Below, piece after piece: positions 19,614 through 29,389 of a stretch of 38,974 nucleotides of DNA; positions within the stretch are counted from its first letter, which is position 1, and every line of letters starts with the position of its first letter. A program made the translations under genes and the position numbers. The stretch comes from Proteromonas lacertae (lineage: Eukaryota > Sar > Bigyra > Opalinata > Proteromonadidae), in contig NGBS01001233.1 of assembly GCA_002245135.1 (NCBI GenBank), positions 1 to 38,974 of the forward strand. Reading direction: 5' to 3'. The notes beneath the pieces are model-generated. The model was not told where the DNA came from, made no database searches, and saw only the letters and a list, made by a program, of their open reading frames with translations.

Positions 19614-20501
19614 ATGTTTGTATATTTTATATTTATTACTTTGTTAATATATATTGTAATTTCAGCTTTGCGCAACTATTATAAATTACCAATTACTGTT
19701 TATAAAAGTAATGATTTAATTTGTGAACCATTATATTTAGAGAATAAAGCATTTTATGATACTGCTAATACAAAATTATTTAATGATAATAATCTTAGAA
19801 ATCATTTTTTCCCCATTTTTAAAAGAATATATCATTCTATTCAAAATGAAGATTGCATTTTGGATATAGGATCTAATATTGGTGATATCTCAGATATGTT
19901 TCATAAATATTATCCTCAAAATAGAATATACCTTGCAGAACCATTAGAATATAATTGTGATAAGACTAAACATAAATTTTCTTCATTATCAAATATAAAA
20001 ATAGTTCAGACAGCAATAGGGTTTAATAGGGATACTTTTATTTGGAAATATAAACGAGTTGGTGATATGATGCATACGAAAAGAAGATTAGCAGAATCAA
20101 CTATTAAATTTATGAATTTAGATAGTTATTATGAAATATATGTAAAATATGGAAATGTTTTCTTCCTTAAAATTGATGTGGAAGGATATGAAGATGAAGT
20201 ACTATTTACAGGGAAAAAGTTATTATCCAATAATAAAATAAGGTACATATATTTTGAATATCATAAACTATTTACATCTAAATGTAAAACAAGCTGTTCA
20301 TCATTGGTTGTTTATTTACAACACTTTGGATATAATTGTTATTTAATAGGTAAGTTTAATATAATAAAGATTACTAGTGGTTGTTTTATGGAGATTGATT
20401 CACAAAAATTAGCTCATGTTTTAGGAATTAAAGATCAGCAGAAAAAAGAAAAAGAATTTGTCGATTTATATAATAAACTATTCTACCCCAAAAACATTTA
20501 A
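19614..20501 (+). CDS. FkbM-family methyltransferase, membrane-anchored
   Basis: A 295-residue intact protein, a second FkbM enzyme distinct from the one at 8185-9061. The anchor is MFVYFIFITLLIYIVISAL. SAM-binding motif CILDIGSNIGDISDMFHKYY lies at about residue 82, with its acidic partner RIYLAEPLEYNCDKT. The FkbM signature VFFLKIDVEGYEDEVLFTGK is at about 183, followed by the strand IRYIYFEYHKLF and the aromatic HFGYNCYLIG typical of the family. It would O-methylate a sugar or related hydroxyl in the secretory pathway. Start ATG 19614, stop TAA. The protein differs strongly from the first FkbM, so this is not a recent tandem duplication. It is convergent with the GT2 gene, 30 bp away. Confidence 0.85.
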   Translation: MFVYFIFITLLIYIVISALRNYYKLPITVYKSNDLICEPLYLENKAFYDTANTKLFNDNNLRNHFFPIFKRIYHSIQNEDCILDIGSNIGDISDMFHKYYPQNRIYLAEPLEYNCDKTKHKFSSLSNIKIVQTAIGFNRDTFIWKYKRVGDMMHTKRRLAESTIKFMNLDSYYEIYVKYGNVFFLKIDVEGYEDEVLFTGKKLLSNNKIRYIYFEYHKLFTSKCKTSCSSLVVYLQHFGYNCYLIGKFNIIKITSGCFMEIDSQKLAHVLGIKDQQKKEKEFVDLYNKLFYPKNI

Positions 20502-20531
20502 TAATCTAGGGTATTATAAAACAGACAAAAT

Positions 20532-21482
20532 TTAAATTATACAATTATTATCTTTAATATAAAAACCTAATGCCTTCTTAAATATTGCCACTTTGTACCC
20601 TGCATTTACCACCCTTGATATTAAATCAAGATCTTCTGTTGATTTAAGTGATTCATTAAATTTCATAACACTCATTATGTTCTTTTTCATAGATGGCCAA
20701 CCGTTTGTAATATAATATCTATTTGAAACATCACATTTGTATATTCTATTATCAAATGTAAATGTACTTTGACATCTTTTAGTTATTTTATTATATTGAT
20801 CTGTAATAGTATATTTATTATATACTTTCGAAATATTATGATAGTCTAGTAAGCTATAATTACTTGTTGAAGGATGGAATACTACATCTATTTCTCTGTT
20901 TTCATTAAATATTCTGGAAATAATATAGATTCTATATATAGACATAATGTCATCAACATCAAAATATGATATTATTGAACAATGAGAATAAAAATATCCT
21001 ACATTCCTATTCGAAGCAGCGTTATATTCTTTTGTTCTATAAACTACAACTAATTTATATGTGCATTTTTTTAACCTCTGTAATATATTATGTACATTAT
21101 ATTTATTTCTAAAGTTAATCCCAGATATTACTAATACAACTTCATCTGGATATCTTGTTGATTTGCAGATACTATTTATTAATGTATTGTTGCATCTATT
21201 AAAATCTTCATATGTTGAGGGAATAATTAAAGATAAACAAAAAGCATAATCTATTGAAAATGATATTACATATAAACTTGAAAGAGTAATAACGATTAAT
21301 AAAAAAAAATATATATATAGTTTCTTCTTTCCTATTAGTGTTTTTAATAATTTTATACTTTCCAATCGATAAATTTGCGTATGATAGAACTTCTTGAAGA
21401 GTCTGAAGGGAGCTGCCAAGGAGAGGGGCTTTTTCCAGTTGAAGTGTTTTTCCAGGAGTAACTGGTAAGTATTCATCACCAT
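20532..21482 (-). CDS. GT2-type glycosyltransferase with foreign N-terminus
   Basis: A GT-A/GT2 enzyme: first strand CLSLIIPSTYEDFNRCNNTL, then YNAASNRNVGYFYSHCSIIS and YFDVDDIM, where DVDD is the DxD motif. Late STEDLDLISRVVNAGYKVAI has the E-D...R pattern of processive and non-processive GT2 proteins. A membrane anchor (LYIYFFLLIVITLSSLYVIS) precedes the domain. The first 43 or so residues (MVMNTYQLLLEKHFNWKKPL and on) come from GC-richer DNA that ends at about 21,360, and no ATG exists between that edge and the anchor. The natural start has therefore been lost or replaced by fusion with flanking sequence. Whether the fused start is used is unknown. Confidence 0.75.
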   Translation of the reverse strand: MVMNTYQLLLEKHFNWKKPLSLAAPFRLFKKFYHTQIYRLESIKLLKTLIGKKKLYIYFFLLIVITLSSLYVISFSIDYAFCLSLIIPSTYEDFNRCNNTLINSICKSTRYPDEVVLVISGINFRNKYNVHNILQRLKKCTYKLVVVYRTKEYNAASNRNVGYFYSHCSIISYFDVDDIMSIYRIYIISRIFNENREIDVVFHPSTSNYSLLDYHNISKVYNKYTITDQYNKITKRCQSTFTFDNRIYKCDVSNRYYITNGWPSMKKNIMSVMKFNESLKSTEDLDLISRVVNAGYKVAIFKKALGFYIKDNNCII

Positions 21483-21963
21483 CTACTTCATCATCCCCAT
21501 CCTATCCTTGAAGTAAGTTTTCGGCATCTTACTGAGATAAAGATCTCCAAAGGGTTGCTTTCTCTTGTTCAACATATGCATCATAAGGAACTTTACTTAT
21601 GCTATACTACGATTGCCGGAGGTGGTAATCTCGTCCAGTGATCAAGCAGAATCGGTGATTCACAGACTTATTAACTAACTCTGAGTTGTAGATCTCAAAG
21701 GTAATCTTTAAATCTCCGTCTAGTCTTCTTCAAGCAATAGTCTTCACATTACCAAGGTTGTCACTACCGAAGTTGACTACTTCGAAGAACTTCTCGGTAA
21801 AGGGCTTCTTGTTGAGTTGATCATACCAGCTTCCTCCGAAGTACTTCTTAAGCAACTCGTAGCTATCATAATTCTCCATGCTCTGATAAAGCTGTTGATT
21901 TTCGATGATAAAAAAATATAAGGAATTGTAGGCTATACAAATCCAAGTATATGTCTGGGCCAC
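21483..21963 (-). pseudogene. GC-richer decayed gene beyond the island edge
   Basis: Minus-strand coding-like sequence from an ATG at 21877-21879 reads MENYDSYELLKKYFGGSWYD, then KKPFTEKFFEVVNFGSDNLG, and after a stop further stretches such as DLKITFEIYNSELVNKS. The frame is broken more than once and the 3' part runs, in a different frame, into the DNA that now begins the GT2 ORF. Codon texture equals that of the left block (1-7.5 kb), suggesting both belong to the same kind of sequence interrupted by the AT-rich island. No family is recognised. Confidence 0.45.
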
Positions 21964-22498
21964 TTAAATGATATTTCTTTGTTACCTTGGATTCAAGTTC
22001 TGGTAATTTATATTCAATCTGTGGTGGTAGTGTAAGCATATATAAAAAATAGAATATACTATATGTATATGTATAATAAAATATTTAAAAAAAAAAGAAA
22101 TTAAAAAGAAAATGGGATTACTAATAATCTGTGCTAGGAATCGAACCACTAATGCCAGCTGCATGACTCTTTTTTCCTTGCACAGTCTATCAGATCCAAA
22201 TTAAATAAAAAAAAGGCATTTAGATATACCGTGCCAGGATGATTCAAGCCGAATTTCAATGGCGCAATATTAAACAACACATCCAAGTAGAAATTATTAT
22301 ACTTCCATAAATTCCTTGTGAAATTAATTTAATAAATAAATAAATAATTATAAATTAGAAACGCAGCCCTCATCGTAGCTAGTCTATCCAATGCCCAATA
22401 ATAAAAAACAATATATACAATATATAACATAATATAAATTTATTCGTTACAATATTGATTTGTCTCCCTTCTTTCTCTTGGGTCTCTCCAGTATTTTT
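21964..22498. other. AT-rich stretch with a tRNA-like 3' half
   Basis: Mostly poly-A/T and TAAA repeats (about 22325-22345). The minus strand at about 22131-22170 carries GGTTCGATTCC, an exact B-box-like word, next to a GCTGGCATTAGTGG string. A 6-bp CTGTGC/GCACAG pair brackets 58 nt. A proper T-stem cannot be drawn, so I treat it as a decayed tRNA or tRNA-derived SINE head, not a gene. Confidence 0.3.
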
Positions 22499-23770
22499 CT
22501 AAACCATGTGGTTTGGTGCATCATCTTTTCTCACTAACTGCAACTCATAGTGCTTAAATCGAATTAATGAAAAACCTTGAATGTCATTCCCATTGATATC
22601 ACCTAAATTGTATGAATATCGATTTTTCTTGATTATCTTATATACATTGTCTGACCAATATATGTTCTTATCCATTTTACGTCTTCTCTCTTTGAATCTC
22701 ACCAAATCACCTACTTCGAAATTTTGGCCAATATGATCCAATTTTTCATAATTCTTTAAGTTATAGTTATTTGATTTTTGTAATATTTATTTTTGTAATT
22801 CTGGACTATGGAATACCTCATTTGGGTATATCCTTTAATTCCTGGTAATGGCTTGTTGTTATAGTCATCTATCACTTCCTGTATTATACTATCGAGTTTC
22901 AATTTATAATTCATATCTGGTATAATATGCTTATTATTGTGATCAATATCTGCCATATATGTAGGTGCATCATATCCCAAATCCACCAAGTGTTTGTACA
23001 ACAGTCTTTTTATCACACTCACTGATCTATCCAACAATGATTCTATTTTATGCTCAGAACCATCTTTTGAAAATATGATATTCCTTCAGCATAACATAAC
23101 TTCTTGATATTTGAAAAACTAGCATCAGCATCTGATAAGATACTTACCACATTTTTATGTGTTTTGTTTCCATAGCATCTGTTTCATAATACCACTTCTA
23201 AAATGCATCCAATGTAATATCACCATATTTATTAGGCATAAATATTGCCCATACTTTTCTTGAATTCATTTCGATAAAATACAAATGTTCCATATCAGGT
23301 AAGAAAAACACAATATCCGTTTGGAAGTACCCTGGCTTCTTGATAGTTGCGAATGGATTATTTTTTTATATTTGAAATCGACAATTTGTTTTCCAGGTTG
23401 TCTCCTTAAGTATTCACGTACTACATCTGGTGTGGAGCTATATCATTCATATTAGACAAATGTTGTGTCATTTTGACAAATTCATTTTTCATTAAGGTAA
23501 TAATATTTTTATATAGTCATCTAAGCGTGATCGATATTGGGCAATTTGGTTTGACATTTGGTCTTCATACGAAGCCTCTCTGTTGGATGTGTAATATTCG
23601 GTGCTCCATGGTTAATATATGTTGCAAGTGATAAGTTACCATTTGTAGGTAACGGTTTGACAGGATATGGGTTCTGGTTGCTATATGAGCTGTATAAATG
23701 TGGATCGTAACTATTAGTGCTAAACATATGGTCCAAAAGCAAAAAACAAAAGTAATAATGAAATTCATTT
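22499..23770 (-). mobile_element. Fossil of an integrase-bearing element, Polinton/Maverick-like
   Basis: Minus-strand sequence keeps the tail of a DDE integrase: a core piece with YFQTDIVFFLPDMEHLYFIE, a helix region ending YNNKPLPGIKGYTQMRYS, and a C-terminal part with VGDLVRFKERRRKMDKN and YSYNLGDINGNDIQGF, typical of the SH3/chromo-like end of Polinton and related integrases. An N-terminal Pro/Asn-rich part is probably included up to about 23770. The gene is broken in several places and looks old. No capsid or DNA polymerase gene is seen with it in this window, so family assignment rests on the integrase alone. Confidence 0.55.
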
Positions 23771-23931
23771 CATTATGATTATTATCTAAATTAATAGAGT
23801 TATATGTCTTTATAACAACATTTAAAAAAATAATATATATACATATAACATTTGTTCATCGTTCAACGTTATTTCCCTTTCAATTCACTTATTATGAGCA
23901 ACTGGAAGATACTATACAAAAAGCTTCATTA

Positions 23932-24668
23932 ATGATCCAAAATCCGAGCATATATAAAATTTTATGTGAGAATTTTAAGACGATTGTAGAACATGAGAAA
24001 GATTTGCAACGTTATAGGTATATTATATTATTATATGTCTATAGCTGGAATGGTAACTTCAGTATAAGGCGTTTCAGTACATGGTACAAAAGATTCACAG
24101 AAATTGAAAAGATTGATGATCGTCATGAAAGATTAAAGATGTCCAGAGTGTTGATGTCTGTCCTGCTATGCAATATCGTGTATAAAGAGGATCTGGACAA
24201 AAGCATCGTATATTCATTTAATATATATTTCAATTTTGAATCAATAGTATGATCGTATGCTTGACCATGCAATGGAGGATATGATAGAACTGACTTGTAT
24301 GTATGTCATACATTTCGGTGACAACGATTTAGCAAAAATGCGAAAAAGAAGAAAACAAGAATTCGAAAGGAGATATTGTTTACAGAAGTACTGCTGAAAG
24401 TATAGTAAGTAGTAAAGTCTCTATAGCATCGTTGTTTGATAATCTGGATGATGATGATGATGACAACAAGTTGTTAAAGGTGGCATCCACCAAAAGAAAG
24501 TGCAGTACATCTAAAGCTCCAAGATTCAAAAGAAAGAAGACCAATCAGAAAAGAAATTCAAACAGAAAGGAAGAAGACACCAGTACAGAGGAAGATGAGG
24601 ATGATGATAACTTCTCCCAATTTATAGTAGATGATGATGAGGAGCCAGAGTACCAAAATGATTATTAA
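23932..24668 (+). pseudogene. Pair of unrecognised frames, second strongly acidic
   Basis: A first frame from an ATG at 23932 encodes a helical, basic-aromatic protein (YVYSWNGNFSIRRFSTWYKR, DDRHERLKMSRVLMSVLL). A later frame, open to 24668, is rich in Asp/Glu and Lys (LDDDDDDNKLLKVASTKRK, then KRKKTNQKRNSNRKEEDTS, ending FIVDDDEEPEYQNDY). They lie tail-to-head on one strand and may be parts of one old gene. The acidic tail resembles the acidic protein at the far right end of the window in style only. The position between integrase and protease fossils suggests they are cargo of the same kind of element. Confidence 0.35.
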
Positions 24669-24850
24669 TCTCTGTCCTAATTGGTTCAAATGATAGATTG
24701 TGTTTGTGTGGGAGTGTTGTTTTCATAATTTACATAATTAATTAGCATTATAACAAGTCTTATAAGAAATATCAATAATAGAAAAATAGACGCGTTTCAA
24801 AAGTGATTTGACTTGACTTGAACTCCATTTTTTTTGTTTTGTTTTTAAAC

Positions 24851-24902
24851 ATAGGATGGTCACTATATGGTGTCATATCACACAGTATGGTGGTCATCCT
24901 AT
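24851..24902. repeat. Imperfect palindrome
   Basis: ATAGGATGGTCAC at 24851 and TGGTCATCCTAT ending 24902 are inverted relatives; the outer 8 bp pair perfectly and the inner part pairs with slips. It could be two abutting terminal repeats of a small element. Confidence 0.45.
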
Positions 24903-25049
24903 CTATCATTGTTTTTTGAATTTTTTAAGAAAATTAAATTTCGATTATGATCAGAAAGTCAAACTAAGGGCATATATGAGCCCAGCATAAATAGAGAAAT
25001 CGATTGATATATTTATTATGCATTAAAACGTTTCTAAGGGTGAAAAAAC

Positions 25050-25140
25050 AATAGGGGGAAATAGAACACTGTTCCATTTCCCCCTATGTGTTTTTGGTTC
25101 AAAAAAAGATCCGTTTTCAATGTGTTCTATTTCCCCCTAA
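25050..25140. repeat. Three-armed GGGGGAAATAGAACA palindrome
   Basis: ATAGGGGGAAATAGAACAC (25051-25069) is followed at once by a near-complement (25071-25087) and then by a third, inverted copy at 25122-25140 that matches the first arm at 18 of 19 positions. The G5/C5 runs are unique in this AT-rich stretch. The layout suggests terminal inverted repeats of a mobile element, with one end duplicated. Confidence 0.6.
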
Positions 25141-25341
25141 TACTCATTATTATATTTATATTACAAATAAACTTTTGTTTATGATTATGAATGTTTATAA
25201 AGTCGTTAATTATTGTTAATTATTGTAATTCAATATATTAATTAGATATTATATTTTATTATTTCATTTTTAAACTGTAATAACAATATTGTAAAACAAA
25301 AGTGATTATGAATGAGGTAATTATTATATCGTTACTGAGAT

Positions 25342-26700
25342 TTAAAAACGATGTAAGGTATTCTTTTGGTAATTCTTGTAAAACTTAGCTATTTCTTCCA
25401 CAGTCAGTTTACTCATAGCAGAGAATAAATCTTCTATAAAATAATTAATATTAAAACTCTCTATATTCTGTATTTCATCTATCCTTAGGTTTTTCATTCT
25501 ACATCCCAAATAAAGGGTGTAAATACCCACAATTCACTTTATCACGATTACTTTGTTTCACATTAGTTTCCATAATTTGGTAACTTAATTCTACGTTACT
25601 CTCAAAAAATCTGTATATTCTATAGATAATATTATCTCTTGCATCATTATAATCCCCTCTATAAATGTTTAAGCTGTCATAGATATAATATTTAATATAT
25701 TTATTACTGTTATATTTCACTTCAAATAACGACCAATGTTGATAATCTTTGTCGCATATTGGGAAAAAATATATACCATCGTTCTTTATTTTACTTAATA
25801 AACGTAATTGTTCATCACTTTTATATATATTACCTGGATCTATTACATTATCATTACACTGATTGATGAAGTGTATATAAAACACTAGATCTTCCGATTT
25901 TAATCTCTCTTTTAATAATAGATGATTAACTATAATATTAAATTGTCTTAAGAAACTGTTCTTTTGTTTACCTTTTAGTGATATTGTATTATAATTGTAT
26001 GGATTTATAATTAATCTGACAAAATTTAATGTATTTTCTTCATTGCGTGAATAGAATAGAGAATCACCATCATCATCATGTATCTTGACATAAGAACAGG
26101 ACAACTTTAGTCTGTATGATTTTATATTCTAATAGTTTAGAGATATATTCTCTTAGCAAATCGCTCATTAGAATAACATCTAACTCCAATACTTCAATAT
26201 TGTTGTAATCAGAATTCATAATCATAAATGTCACAGTAGCAGCAATATCTGTGGCTTCTAGAAAATTGCTCCTAACATTTATTATATTTATTTCATATTT
26301 ACTTAGATTTGATATATATGAGGATAAGTATTTAAGATCTGTATTATAGTCATATGTATTAATTGAATCATATATTTTAATCATCCCTTTATCCTTTTCT
26401 ATCATAATTAAATAGCATTGATGTGATTTAATTAATATGCTCATACTTTTATTATTATATAATAACATATTGTTACTTAAATAGATTAATGTCATTAAAA
26501 TCATATAATTGAAGTATATACCATATCTGATAGATATTTAACTCCTTTTTTCCTATTTTTATCTCTTACTCTTATCACATTTTCTAATTGTTCTTCAGTT
26601 AAAGTATCTTTACCATCATATTCAGAGGTAATTTTTCCAAATATGCTATAAACTGCATTTTTAGAAGGATGTCTAATGATATCTGATAGAATTTTTGGTA
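25342..26700 (-). CDS. Two-domain Ulp1/C48-like cysteine protease protein
   Basis: Minus-strand coding sequence in three overlapping frames. The C-terminal unit is an Ulp1-type (C48) protease domain: FPICDKDYQHWSLFEVKYN gives the catalytic His, YYIYDSLNIYRGD the Asp, and NVKQSNRDKVNCGYLHPLF the Gln and Cys. Upstream a second, weaker copy of the same fold can be traced: YLSDMVYTSII (W/Y-L-x-D start), SILIKSHQCYLIMIEKDKG, IKIYDSINTYDY and a late strand without a clear Cys signature. Such proteases remove ubiquitin-like tags in hosts and are frequent cargo of Polinton-like, MULE and other elements. It sits between integrase fossils, so a mobile-element origin is likely. The reading frame is not continuous. 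Confidence 0.65.
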
Positions 26701-27239
26701 TGTATCAGTTTTTCTTTTTCTTTTTCTGAGGATTGACCTATTTAATAAAATAATAATAATAATACTAATTGAATATCCATTTTTCTTTTGAGTTTTTCTG
26801 AAGATCAGTTGATATAGGAATGACTTCCACTGCCGATGAATTAGTCAATCTTATTTCGTTATCTTTGTTACTATGTTAATTATTAATATACAAATCTATA
26901 CACTGCATATAATGAATCATTATTTTTGTTCTTTTTGATTATTCTGAACTCATTTTTATCTTTTTTGATTTTTTTATTTTCTTAGTTAAAACAATTGCAT
27001 TGCCATGCTGGGGTTTGATACTTTTTCACTCAACTTTTTAATCGAATTCATTACCATCTTACTATTTTTTTTCTCTATTCTAATATTAACAGATTGTTTG
27101 ATATTATCTATTACTGACTTATACTTATTAATATCTTTATTATTTTTTTTCATCATTTATTTCTTCATTGTCAATGTTATAACCATAATCTACATTATTA
27201 TTACTTATATTGTAAAATAATTTTGGGTTTTTTTTTGTA
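26701..27239. other. AT-rich low-complexity stretch, no gene
   Basis: Contains a (TAA)n run at 26742-26755 and long T-rich tracts around 26930-27180. The open frame at 27005-27220 is only a hydrophobic string from T-rich DNA. No motif is recognised. Confidence 0.5.
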
Positions 27240-28289
27240 GTTCTTCTACATCCATAAAAAAAGACTTCTTGGCTTGCAATGTGTTGTTGAAGAAATCGAA
27301 GTATTCATATCTTCAATTATATTTTCTATAAATTCTGTCCATTCATGACCCTCATTTTCAGATAAGTAACCATCTGCTAAGCGTTCTAAAACTAGATTAT
27401 AACGTTTCAACCTTGCCATTTGTTTGAGGATGGTAAGGCAAGCTTGTTATCTTTTGGTATGATTATCTGCCATTAATTCATTCAATATACTGTTGACAAA
27501 CTCAGGTCCGTTATCAGATTGAATAATTGATAGGGCACCGAAAATTCGTATATAACTTTTAATATTTTCTGCTGTTTCTTTGGCACTTTTTGTCTTTTGA
27601 CAATAAATCATAATAAACTACTATAATGATCAATAACAGATAAAAGAAATTTTTCATTTGAATGATATTTGCTCATATTTATTAAATCAATCAGTATCCT
27701 TTCTCTTGGTGCATGAGATATGATTGGTTGCATTGGATTACTACGACTAATCTTCTTAATTTTGTGACAAACAGCACATGCATTTTAATCAATTTATATA
27801 TTGCATCATGAAACGCTCTCTTCTATGCCCATGAGATTCATGTATATTATCCAGTATATCAAAACTTTCTTCCAATTTCACTACCAACTTATCTTCGAAG
27901 TAGAGTTTATTATTCTCGACTTTATACTTTTTAAGTTTGTAATAATTAATGTTATTCAAATATTTTGTCATACTTTTTCTGATCAAATGTCCATGTGTTT
28001 GTACCACTTAAGCATAATTTATCTATTTCTTCGTAATACTGTTTGACATGATCAGCTCTAAGCAATGTATCAGATCTTCATCAGATGACCTAATTATAAA
28101 TAGAATAATAAGTAAATAAAAGATATATAGAAAAATAATTAAATGGGTATAATTCTTAATTCCTGTATAACTGATACATTTTTTCTTTACATCATCTAAT
28201 GAATTTAATATTATATTTAATATATAAGTCAATTTTACTATATAATAATAGTGTTTTCTTTTCATATTATGACAGTTTTTATATGTCAA
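27240..28289 (-). mobile_element. Second integrase fossil, retroviral-type rve core
   Basis: Minus-strand remains of a different integrase: an H-H zinc-binding part (KYKVENNKLYFEDKLVVKLE and DILDNIHESHGHRRERF), then core pieces including ALSIIQSDNGPEFVNSIL with the central Asp and N-G-P-E-F, and a tail resembling the N-T-S-x-x-x-T-H-x-x-P segment. These features fit Gypsy-, Ginger- or KRBA2-type integrases; LTRs or terminal repeats were not found, so I do not choose. The copy is heavily broken and looks old. It is not the same lineage as the integrase at 22.5-23.8 kb, which has a different C-terminal domain and core spacing. Confidence 0.6.
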
Positions 28290-28929
28290 AAAAAGTAGTT
28301 TATATATAGCAAACTAACAATATATATACGTAAAACAAAGGACATATATTACGATTATAATACAACATTTTCATAAAAGTTTATAACTCCTTTATCGCGC
28401 AGATTTCTTTATTGCGCACGACAGGCTCAATGGCACAAAAAATATATTTTCATGTGCCATTGAGGACGCTGAAGGATTATGAAGCTGATACTTTGTAAAT
28501 GAGATATATATATTTAGTTCTATATGAATATTTATATATTGTTTATGAAATATAGAAATTAGAAATTTTTGTAAATGATCTTTATAAATTTGTTTTGTAT
28601 ATTTTTTTTATATCTAAAAACATAGATGTATAGTTAATTATTAAAATTGAATAGTTAAATTTACCATGAATTATTTATTTGTAGAGATAATCAAATTTTG
28701 AACAAATTTAAGGGTAAAATTTTTAAGGAATTTAGTTTTATTTTTTCATTTATCTCATGAACCATTATGATTTATTTTCAGATATTTTATATTAACAATA
28801 CATATAAGTAGTAGTAATGGAATATATAATAATATTACTTATGATGACCTAATAGTTGATAAAAATACAATATCTAAAATTATTCATGAATCTAATATAT
28901 GTTATTTTATAATAATACAATTTTAGATA
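28290..28929. other. AT-rich stretch, no gene
   Basis: No frame with protein character. It contains one GC-containing patch (28394-28472) with a strong hairpin, listed separately; otherwise simple AT-rich DNA. Confidence 0.5.
28426..28464. repeat. Perfect 11-bp stem hairpin
   Basis: CTCAATGGCAC at 28426-28436 and its complement at 28454-28464 enclose a 17-nt A/T loop. It lies in a small GC-richer patch that also repeats GCGCA (28397 and 28414). It may be an element end; function is unknown. Confidence 0.5.
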
Positions 28930-29327
28930 TTTTTTTTTCTTAGCTAAAGCAGATTGAATTGAAGCTATTTTATGTAATGATTCATTTCTCATAATTGACT
29001 CTACTTCTAATAATATATTATCGTTTATATAATTCTTATGGTTTTATTCACTCTGACATGTGATACTATATGATTATGTCCATGATATGTTGAACTGATT
29101 AAACTTCCATAGAATACTGTTATATAAAAGCTGCAGTTAGGATATAAACACCTAAAAGTAATCTTTTTCCTTTTGTGAATTGAATAATTAACCTTTATTT
29201 TGGTATTTGTTTGATTACAATACACATATACCACAAAATATAATTCATCTATACTTCTAAACTTAAAGTTGAATATTTCTTCTTTAATAGCATTATAACT
29301 ATCTAATGGTGGATATTTTACCATCAC
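28930..29327 (-). mobile_element. MULE-type WRKY/GCM-like zinc finger fragment
   Basis: The ORF from an ATG at 29327 encodes FRSIDELYFVVYVYCNQTNT, KKITFRCLYPNCSFYITVF and STYHGHNHIVSHVRVNK. The spacing Cys-x4-Cys followed by H-x-H-x-H is that of the FLYWCH/FAR1/WRKY-GCM1 superfamily found at the N-terminus of Mutator-like (MULE) transposases. After the stop, a following frame (NDNILLEVESIMRNESLHKI) resembles the helices between zinc finger and transposase core. No DDE core follows, so only the N-terminal end of a transposase is present. It could instead be a domesticated FAR1-like DNA-binding protein. Confidence 0.5.
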
Positions 29328-29389
29328 TTGTCAACTTAGCTGATAGATATTATGAAATTGTATTAAGTTTATTACTATTGAATGAATAG

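Larger units (their letters stand above)
24669..25341. other. Non-coding spacer with palindromes
   Basis: No protein-like frame. Two palindromic structures (listed separately) lie in it, and its right part is plain AT-rich sequence. This is the likely boundary between separate mobile elements. Confidence 0.45.

Noticed and set aside
22126-22205. tRNA gene on the minus strand
   Set aside because: A good B-box word (GGTTCGATTCC) is present, but the T-stem does not pair, the A-box cannot be placed at normal distance and the paired ends are only about 58 nt apart. Kept only as a tRNA-like remnant.
27005-27220. Hydrophobic 71-codon ORF resembling a membrane protein
   Set aside because: T-rich DNA automatically encodes Phe/Leu/Ile strings; no charged flanks or conserved features.
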